Shown here in pieces: positions 58,466-64,000 of a stretch of DNA of 64,000 bases. The notes beneath the pieces are model-generated. The model saw only the letters and a list, made by a program, of their open reading frames with translations, had not been told where the DNA came from and ran no database searches. The position numbers and the translations under genes were made by a program. The stretch lies in assembly GCF_018919165.1 (NCBI RefSeq), contig NZ_JAHLQM010000010.1, positions 1-64,000 of the forward strand, given 5' to 3'. Every line of letters begins with the position of its first letter. The first letter of the stretch is position 1. The DNA comes from Amphibacillus sp. MSJ-3. GTDB lineage: Bacteria; Bacillota; Bacilli; Bacillales; Amphibacillaceae.

Positions 58466-59566
58466 ATGTCATTGACAGCAGGAATTGTTGGCCTACCGAA
58501 TGTCGGGAAATCGACATTATTTAATGCAATTACACAAGCAGGTGCCGAGTCAGCAAACTATCCATTTTGTACAATTGATCCAAACGTTGGGATTGTAGAG
58601 GTACCAGACCACCGTTTGAATAAATTAACTGAATTAGTTAAACCAAAGAAAACAGTACCAACTGCATTTGAATTTACTGACATAGCAGGAATTGTTAAAG
58701 GTGCGAGTAAAGGAGAAGGGCTAGGGAACCAATTTCTTTCCCATATTCGCCAGGTAGATGCGATATGTCACGTTGTTCGTTGTTTCCAGGATGATAATAT
58801 TACGCACGTATCCGGGAAAGTAGACCCAATTTCAGATATTGAAACAATAAATCTTGAGTTAATCTTAGCTGACCTCGAAACAATTTCAAAACGAATCGAC
58901 CGTGTTGAAAAACTAGCTCGGCAAAAAGATAAGCAAGCCATTTTTGAATTTGAAATTTTATCAAAATTAAGTGATGCTTTTGAAAATGGAAAACCAGCAC
59001 GGTCTCTAGACTTTACTGAAGAACAAATCAAATACGTTAAAGGTTTACACTTGCTTACACAAAAACCAGTTTTATATGTAGCAAATGTAGCTGAAGATGA
59101 AATACTTGATATTGATAATCATTCAAATGTTCAAAAAGTAAAAGCATTCGCAAGTCTAGAGAAGGCAGAAGTTGTCGTAATCAGTGCAAAGGTTGAATCC
59201 GAAATTGCTGAACTAGACGGTGAAGAAAAAGCGATGTTTTTAGAAGAGTTGGGAATACCAGAGTCAGGATTAGATCAATTGATTAGGGCGACCTATCATC
59301 TATTAGGTTTAGCAACCTATTTTACCGCTGGTGAACAAGAAGTAAGAGCTTGGACATTTAAAAAAGGAATAAAGGCCCCCCAAGCAGCAGGGATTATTCA
59401 TACGGATTTCGAACGAGGATTTATCCGTGCAGAAGTCGTTTCCTATGAGGATTTACTGGATGCAGGATCAATGACAGTTGCACGAGAACGAGGCCGAGTT
59501 CGACTTGAAGGAAAGGATTATCTTGTGAAAGATGGGGATGTCGTTCATTTCCGCTTTAATGTCTAG
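58466..59566 (+). CDS. ychF: Redox-regulated ATPase YchF
   Basis: Obg-family protein that uses ATP. P-loop NVGKSTLFNAITQAG, switch region TIDPNVG, DIAGIVKGASKGEGLGN, a central coiled coil (about 130-200) and a C-terminal TGS domain (YFTAGEQEVRAWTFKKG). 366 residues. ATG with AAGGAG. Precedes rpsF in the conserved order. Confidence 0.96.
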   Translation: MSLTAGIVGLPNVGKSTLFNAITQAGAESANYPFCTIDPNVGIVEVPDHRLNKLTELVKPKKTVPTAFEFTDIAGIVKGASKGEGLGNQFLSHIRQVDAICHVVRCFQDDNITHVSGKVDPISDIETINLELILADLETISKRIDRVEKLARQKDKQAIFEFEILSKLSDAFENGKPARSLDFTEEQIKYVKGLHLLTQKPVLYVANVAEDEILDIDNHSNVQKVKAFASLEKAEVVVISAKVESEIAELDGEEKAMFLEELGIPESGLDQLIRATYHLLGLATYFTAGEQEVRAWTFKKGIKAPQAAGIIHTDFERGFIRAEVVSYEDLLDAGSMTVARERGRVRLEGKDYLVKDGDVVHFRFNV

Positions 59567-59615
59567 ATACAAGCTTAGCTAGATGATAATTTTTTTTGAA
59601 AAATACTTTCATTGC

Positions 59616-59644
59616 TTGCTAAATTAAACTAAATTTGATATAAT
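59616..59644 (+). promoter_or_regulatory. Sigma-A promoter of rpsF-ssb-rpsR
   Basis: TTGCTA (59616-59621), 17-base spacer, TATAAT (59639-59644). Confidence 0.7.
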
Positions 59645-59671
59645 CAGTGCTTGTGAGTAATGAAAATTATT

Positions 59672-59712
59672 ATTCCTTGTTCTTTGATTGATCAAAGGAC
59701 CGCTAAGACCAA
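59672..59712 (+). promoter_or_regulatory. S6:S18-binding leader element
   Basis: A TTCTTTG/CAAAGGA hairpin followed directly by CCGCTAAG, with CCTTG upstream. This is the layout of the known autoregulatory motif bound by the S6:S18 complex, with its conserved CCG in the bulge. It lies just before the rpsF SD. Confidence 0.7.
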
Positions 59713-59728
59713 AAGGAGGTGTATACGG

Positions 59729-60019
59729 ATGAGAAATTATGAAATTATGTACATCATCCGCCCAAACATTGAAGATGAGGCTAGAACAAGTGTTGTAGAA
59801 CGTTTTAACTCAATTCTTACGAATAATGGTGCGGAGATTACTAAAGTTGATGAAAAAGGCAAGAAACGTCTTGCATATGAAATCAATGATTTTCGCGATG
59901 GCTACTATGTTGTCGTTAATTTCAAAGGTGATGAGCAAGCGGTTAATGAATTCAACCGTTTAGCAAAATTCTCTGATGATATTATTCGTCATATGGCAAT
60001 TCGTGAAGACGACCAATAA
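59729..60019 (+). CDS. rpsF: Small ribosomal subunit protein bS6
   Basis: 96 residues; [18 protein letters not shown] at the start and [18 protein letters not shown] in the core. ATG at 59729 with AAGGAGGTG. Frame opens upstream at 59660 inside the leader. First gene of the rpsF-ssb-rpsR operon. Confidence 0.97.
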   Translation: MRNYEIMYIIRPNIEDEARTSVVERFNSILTNNGAEITKVDEKGKKRLAYEINDFRDGYYVVVNFKGDEQAVNEFNRLAKFSDDIIRHMAIREDDQ

Positions 60020-60034
60020 TAGGGAGGGGTTCTC

Positions 60035-60523
60035 ATGTTAAATCGTGTCGTATTAGTCGGCAGATTAACGAAGGATCCAGACTTACGCTATACTGCAAGT
60101 GGGGTTGCAGTAGCCAACTTTACTGTAGCTGTAAATAGACCTTTTTCTAATCAGCAAGGGGATCGCGAAGCCGATTTTATTAATTGTGTTATTTGGCGTA
60201 AACCTGCTGAAAATTTAGCCAATTATATGGGCAAAGGAAGTCTTGTTGGTGTTGATGGACGTATTCAAACAAGATCTTATGATGGTCAAGATGGCAAACG
60301 AGTCTATGTTACAGAAGTAGTAGCAGATTCTGTTCAGTTTTTAGAGAGTAAGAATAGTAACAGAGGTGCTTCAGTTGGTGGTGGACAAGGGTCTGGAAGT
60401 TATCAATCTGAGCAACACCAGAACCAACAGCATATGCCAAGTCAAAATGAAGCAAATCAACAAAATAATATAAATGATAATTTAGAACCGATAGATATAT
60501 CAGATGATGATTTACCATTTTAG
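60035..60523 (+). CDS. ssb: Single-stranded DNA-binding protein
   Basis: OB-fold (residues 1-105: [37 protein letters not shown]), then a glycine- and glutamine-rich linker and the acidic tip DDDLPF, which recruits partner proteins. 162 residues, ATG with GGGAGGGG. Confidence 0.97.
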   Translation: MLNRVVLVGRLTKDPDLRYTASGVAVANFTVAVNRPFSNQQGDREADFINCVIWRKPAENLANYMGKGSLVGVDGRIQTRSYDGQDGKRVYVTEVVADSVQFLESKNSNRGASVGGGQGSGSYQSEQHQNQQHMPSQNEANQQNNINDNLEPIDISDDDLPF

Positions 60524-60543
60524 TTAGTAAAGGAGTGTTTTAA

Positions 60544-60777
60544 ATGGCACCTCGTCGCGGTGGACGATCAAGACGTCGTAAAGTATGCTATTTCACAGCA
60601 AATGGCATTACACACATCGATTATAAAGACGTTGATCTACTTAGAAAGTTCATTTCAGAACGTGGTAAAATTCTTCCACGTCGTGTAACAGGAACTTCAG
60701 CAAAATATCAACGTAAATTAACAAAAGCAATTAAACGCGCACGTCATATGGCATTATTACCATATACAGCTGAATAA
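60544..60777 (+). CDS. rpsR: Small ribosomal subunit protein bS18
   Basis: 77 residues with the basic N-terminal [14 protein letters not shown] and the core [29 protein letters not shown] with AAAGGAG. Partner of S6 in the ribosome and in leader binding. Confidence 0.97.
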   Translation: MAPRRGGRSRRRKVCYFTANGITHIDYKDVDLLRKFISERGKILPRRVTGTSAKYQRKLTKAIKRARHMALLPYTAE

Positions 60778-60793
60778 TTTTTTAATTTAAATA

Positions 60794-60855
60794 AGAGCCT
60801 ATTTTTCTGTATACTGACAAGACTTGTCTAGTAGAGGGAAAATAGGCTTTTTTAT
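60794..60855 (+). terminator. Terminator of the rpsF operon
   Basis: AGCCTATTTT/AAAATAGGCT stem with a roughly 33-base loop, followed by TTTTTT. Confidence 0.8.
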
Positions 60856-60955
60856 CGTAGTGCAGCTGCCAGTAAAACTTCCATTTCAAGTATTCAAAGG
60901 AAACAAAGACTTGTAAGTGGGAGATTAACTGATAGTGGAAACCTAATTGGCTCAA
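60854..60955. repeat. Dispersed repeat, copy B
   Basis: Second copy of the element at 51627-51725, same orientation. Begins immediately after the rpsF-operon terminator. No SD or start suggests coding. Confidence 0.6.
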
Positions 60956-61028
60956 CTAATACTCAGCAGTAGTTAAAACAAATGTCCATTAAATTAAAAG
61001 CCCCTAATTATAGTTTTTTAAAAAAGTG

Positions 61029-61056
61029 TTGACATTTTATTTAAACATGCTAATAT
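61029..61056 (+). promoter_or_regulatory. Sigma-A promoter of the serA leader
   Basis: TTGACA (61029-61034) and TAATAT (61051-61056) separated by 16 bases, with an extended -10 TG at 61048-61049. TATAAT at 61056-61061 is too far from TTGACA but could be used with the extended element. Confidence 0.6.
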
Positions 61057-61061
61057 ATAAT

Positions 61062-61360
61062 AAAAATTCTAAATTGTTAGACAATAATCAAAAAACAATG
61101 ATGAAGACATGTTTGTTAATGCAGAAATCGAAGAGAGCTGGTGGGTGCTGCAAACCAGTATTTCGATTAACAAATTCCACTTTTGAGTTTTTAAGCCGAA
61201 CAATCTTTTAGTAAGCTTAAACGTCCATGTACGTTACACATTCGACCAATAAGAGCTGATTGAATAAAATTAGCTGAATTAGGGTGGCACCGCGAACAAG
61301 ATAAGCTAACTTTTCGCCCCTTACGATTTCAACGTAGAGGGCGAAAAGTTTTTTTAATTT
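61062..61360 (+). promoter_or_regulatory. Serine T-box leader of serA
   Basis: Stem I contains GAAGAGAGCTGGTGGGTGC and, on its 3' side, AATTCCACTTTTGAG, aligned with GAATCCATCCTTGAG of the serS leader; this gives a UCC serine specifier in both. T-box core AGGGTGGCACCGCG at 61281-61294. The terminator CTTTTCGCCC/GGGCGAAAAG plus seven Ts is at about 61309-61358. The variable T-box base is C, which pairs with the G73 of tRNA-Ser. The 61-codon open frame here is not a gene. Confidence 0.92.
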
Positions 61361-61443
61361 TTTAAGAAGGGAGTGAATCCATACTCACTGTATCGTCTGC
61401 AAGATAAATTTCAAATAATAATAACAATAAGGGGAATGATCAA

Positions 61444-63030
61444 ATGACTTATCGAGTATTAATAAGTGATCCATTAAGTGAAGATGGGATTTATCCATTG
61501 AGAGAAGCTGAGAATATTGAAGTGGATATGATTACAGATTTAACACCCGAGCAATTAAAAGAAAAAATTGTTGATTATGATGCTTTATTAGTTAGAAGCC
61601 AAACAAAGGTGACAAGGGAAATAATCGAAGCAGCCGAGCAATTAAAAATCATTGGCCGCGCAGGTGTTGGTGTGGATAATATTGACCTCGAAGCAGCAAC
61701 AGAAAATGGTGTTGTAGTTGTCAATGCGCCTGATGGGAATACAAATTCAGCTGCTGAACATACGATAGCGTTGTTAATGGCATTAGCGAGAAAAATTCCA
61801 CAAGCATATTATGCGTTAAAACAACATAAGTGGGATCGAAAGACACATGTCGGTGTTGAACTGAAAGGTAAAACTTTAGGTGTGATTGGTCTAGGACGAA
61901 TTGGCCGAGAAGTTGCTTTACGTGGAAAAGGTCAGCGTATGAATGTCATTGCTTACGATCCATTTTTAACAAAAGAAAAAGCAGAGCAATTGGGGATTGA
62001 ACAAGGAACAGTTGAGGAAGTCGTAGAAACAGCAGACTTCTTAACAATGCACACTCCCTTGTTAAAAGAGACTAAATATTTGATCAATAAAGAAATGATT
62101 GCACGGATGAAAACAGGTGTTCAAATTGTTAACTGTGCACGTGGTGGCATCATTGAAGAAGAAGCACTTTACCAAGCAATCGTTGATGGGAAAGTAGCAG
62201 GGGCTGCTCTTGATGTATTTGAAGAAGAACCAGCGATCGACAATAAATTACTTGAACTTCCGCAGGTTATTGCTACACCGCACTTGGGAGCAAGTACAGT
62301 TGAAGCCCAAGAAAGTGTTGCGATTGATGTAAGTCATGATGTGGTTCGGTTATTAAATGGTGATTTAGTTAAGAATCCAGTCAATATGCCATCAGTGCCT
62401 AAGGATATTATGAAGAAAATTGAACCTTATTTCTATCTTGCTGAAAAACTAGGTTTATTTTTGACCCACCTAACAGACGAAGTGATTGAACAGATCAATA
62501 TTTCCTATTCAGGAGAGCTTCAAGATATAGAAGTTGGTCCGATTACGAGAAATACAGTTAAAGGCCTATTAAAATATCATTTTGGTGATCATATCAATGA
62601 TGTCAATGCTACCTATTTAGCTGAGCAACAAGGGCTTATTGTTAATGAACATAAAACAAGTGATACTAAAAGTTTTACAAATTTAATTAAGGTTGAAATT
62701 ACTACAAAATCAGGAACAAAAGCTGTTGCTGGAACTCTACTAAAAGGATTAGGACCACGTATTGTTCAAGTAGAGGATTATAGTGTTGATTTGGTACCAG
62801 AAGGGCACCTTATTCTTATTCGCCATAAAGACCAGCCTGGTGCAATTGGTAGAGTTGGCTCTCAGTTAGCTAAGAAAGATATTAATATTGCTACAATGCA
62901 AGTTGGGCGAACGGATGTTGGTGGCGAAGCGATTATGCTCTTAACCGTTGATGAGAAAGTAACGGGCGAGGATTTACAAATTCTTGTTGACTTAGAAGAT
63001 ATTTATGAAGTAATCGCCATGAAAATCTAG
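61444..63030 (+). CDS. serA: D-3-phosphoglycerate dehydrogenase
   Basis: First enzyme of serine synthesis. Substrate- and NAD-binding domains with [33 protein letters not shown] and the catalytic [14 protein letters not shown]; then the intervening domain (about 320-450) and the C-terminal ACT domain ([17 protein letters not shown]). 528 residues, the long form with ACT. ATG with AAGGGGAATGATC. Controlled by its T-box. Confidence 0.96.
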   Translation: MTYRVLISDPLSEDGIYPLREAENIEVDMITDLTPEQLKEKIVDYDALLVRSQTKVTREIIEAAEQLKIIGRAGVGVDNIDLEAATENGVVVVNAPDGNTNSAAEHTIALLMALARKIPQAYYALKQHKWDRKTHVGVELKGKTLGVIGLGRIGREVALRGKGQRMNVIAYDPFLTKEKAEQLGIEQGTVEEVVETADFLTMHTPLLKETKYLINKEMIARMKTGVQIVNCARGGIIEEEALYQAIVDGKVAGAALDVFEEEPAIDNKLLELPQVIATPHLGASTVEAQESVAIDVSHDVVRLLNGDLVKNPVNMPSVPKDIMKKIEPYFYLAEKLGLFLTHLTDEVIEQINISYSGELQDIEVGPITRNTVKGLLKYHFGDHINDVNATYLAEQQGLIVNEHKTSDTKSFTNLIKVEITTKSGTKAVAGTLLKGLGPRIVQVEDYSVDLVPEGHLILIRHKDQPGAIGRVGSQLAKKDINIATMQVGRTDVGGEAIMLLTVDEKVTGEDLQILVDLEDIYEVIAMKI

Positions 63031-63043
63031 TTAATTATTGAAC

Positions 63044-63120
63044 TAAAAAAAGCACTGTTAATTCGGGTCTGAACTGCTCCGGCTAAATAGTCGGGCAGTT
63101 CAGCCAAATATTGCTTTTTA
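63044..63120. terminator. Bidirectional terminator between serA and the MATE gene
   Basis: CTGAACTGC (63069-63077) pairs with GCAGTTCAG (63095-63103), with an outer AAAAAGCA/TGCTTTTT pair. It suits convergent genes. Confidence 0.75.
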
Positions 63121-63188
63121 ATGTAGGCAGATGAAAAGTCGATAGAGGATAAAGTCCTCCAACTGAATGAAATCTACGTTTATTGGAA

Positions 63189-64000
63189 TTAAACAGTTCT
63201 TGCTTGAACCTTTTGCTTTTCCTTTTTATATATAAACCGTAGACGGAGCAAAAATCCAATAGCTGCACTGGTTAATCCAATAGAAATACCAATCCATAAA
63301 CCAAATGGTCCCAGGTCAGTCAATGTTGCCAATAAATAGCCAGTTGGTATTCCTAGAATCCAATAGGATGTAAAGGCGATGAAAAACGGGATTTTTACAT
63401 CTTTATAACCACGTAAAACCCCCTGCAAACCAGCTTGTGTTGCATCAGAAAATTGGTATAAGATTGCAACTAAAAAGAGTTGAGCAGCTAATTGAATTGC
63501 TTCAAGGTCATTGGAGTAAAGACGGGCAATATTCTCACGGAAGAAGAACATCAGTGTCGCTGTGATACTTAAGATACCAATTCCAATAAAAACCCCCAAA
63601 AAACTATAGTGCTTAGCTTCTTTAAGCCGATTACCCCCAACGGAATAACCAACTACTATAGTTAATGCCATTGAAAGACTTAATGGAATCATAAAGATAA
63701 GTGATGAAAAGCTAATGACGATTTGATTAGCTGCAATCATTGTAGTAGAAAACATAAATCCAATGAGTAAGGTTACAACTGAGAATATACTAGATTCAAA
63801 GAAGACGGTTAAGCCAATAGGAATTCCAATAGCCAGCTGTTCCTTCCACGCTTCGAGTGATGGTTTTACCCAATGCGCAAAAATCTTATAATGCTTAATC
63901 GATTGAACCTTAAGTGTTGTTATCACATTCATCAGCAATATAATCCAGTAGGTTAGACCTGTTGCATAACCCGCCCCAATACCTCCGAGTGCAGGTAAAC
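63189..64000 (-). CDS. MATE-family efflux transporter, 5'-truncated by the window edge
   Basis: The C-terminal 270 codons of a multidrug and toxic-compound exporter. Several TMs are visible, with the MATE segments IGLTVFFESSIFSVVTLLIG, FMIPLSLSMALTIVVGYSVGG and QAGLQGVLRGYKD. The frame stays open to position 64000 (LPALGGIGAGYATGLTYWII before the internal TTG at 63938), so the start lies outside. Substrate unknown. Confidence 0.88.
   Translation of the reverse strand, partial: LPALGGIGAGYATGLTYWIILLMNVITTLKVQSIKHYKIFAHWVKPSLEAWKEQLAIGIPIGLTVFFESSIFSVVTLLIGFMFSTTMIAANQIVISFSSLIFMIPLSLSMALTIVVGYSVGGNRLKEAKHYSFLGVFIGIGILSITATLMFFFRENIARLYSNDLEAIQLAAQLFLVAILYQFSDATQAGLQGVLRGYKDVKIPFFIAFTSYWILGIPTGYLLATLTDLGPFGLWIGISIGLTSAAIGFLLRLRFIYKKEKQKVQARTV

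Noticed and set aside
61026-61211. 61-codon open frame upstream of serA
   Set aside because: It overlaps the promoter and stem I of the T-box leader.

Overview
The window is an AT-rich chromosomal segment from an endospore-forming, low-GC Gram-positive bacterium of the Bacillaceae. It is centred on the replication origin. Gene order follows the Bacillus subtilis origin region closely. Leftward from the origin: dnaA, dnaN, yaaA, recF, remB, gyrB, gyrA, guaB, dacA, pdxS, serS, tRNA-Ser, dck/dgk, sleL(yaaH), tadA, scr, dnaX, ebfC, recR, yaaL, bofA, csfB, tmk, darA, yaaR, holB, ricT, yabA, trmN6, yazA, rsmI and abrB. Rightward: rpmH, rnpA, yidC, jag, mnmE, mnmG, rsmG, noc, soj, parB, yyaC, yyzM-like, ychF, rpsF-ssb-rpsR and serA. 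Spore genes (csfB, bofA, yyaC, sleL and a gerA-type operon) and a sigma-F promoter match show a sporulating lineage. Gene order and the missing pdxT would fit a genus such as Amphibacillus or a relative, but the genus is a guess.

Layout. 1-17.7 kb is mostly minus strand and holds the abrB-rsmI-yabA-holB-tmk cluster, csfB, a five-gene peptide ABC transporter placed where B. subtilis has a ribosomal RNA operon, then bofA, recR, dnaX, the signal recognition particle RNA and tadA. 18.0-25.2 kb is a plus-strand island with a spore cortex-lytic enzyme, a germinant-receptor operon that includes an unlisted 55-residue D-type subunit, and two deoxynucleoside kinases. 25.4-42.1 kb is minus strand: speG, tRNA-Ser, serS with a T-box leader, pdxS, dacA, guaB, gyrA, gyrB, remB, recF, yaaA, dnaN and dnaA. 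40.5-42.7 kb is a bipartite origin, with DnaA boxes on both sides of dnaA and a DnaA-trio next to an AT-rich unwinding element in the dnaA-dnaN gap. 43-63 kb is mostly plus strand. It holds protein-secretion and tRNA-modification genes, an inserted surface phosphatase on the minus strand, the chromosome-segregation genes with parS sites, ribosomal protein and ssb genes, and serA under a serine T-box. A partial MATE transporter closes the window.

How the parts work together. dnaA, dnaN, yabA, holB, dnaX and the gyrases initiate, regulate and carry out replication. soj, parB, noc and parS organise the duplicated origins. scr and yidC serve protein export. tadA, trmN6, mnmE, mnmG, rsmG and rsmI modify tRNA and rRNA. 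serS and serA both carry T-box leaders with a UCC serine specifier, which links serine charging and synthesis to tRNA-Ser.

The features most worth a second look are: pdxS without pdxT and with a shortened N-terminus; the small germinant-receptor subunit; four related transposase-tail relics that sit at gene ends as probable terminators; a PAP2 phosphatase fused to autotransporter-type beta repeats with an LPGTA anchor; and a terminator-like hairpin with an alternative pairing upstream of dnaA.
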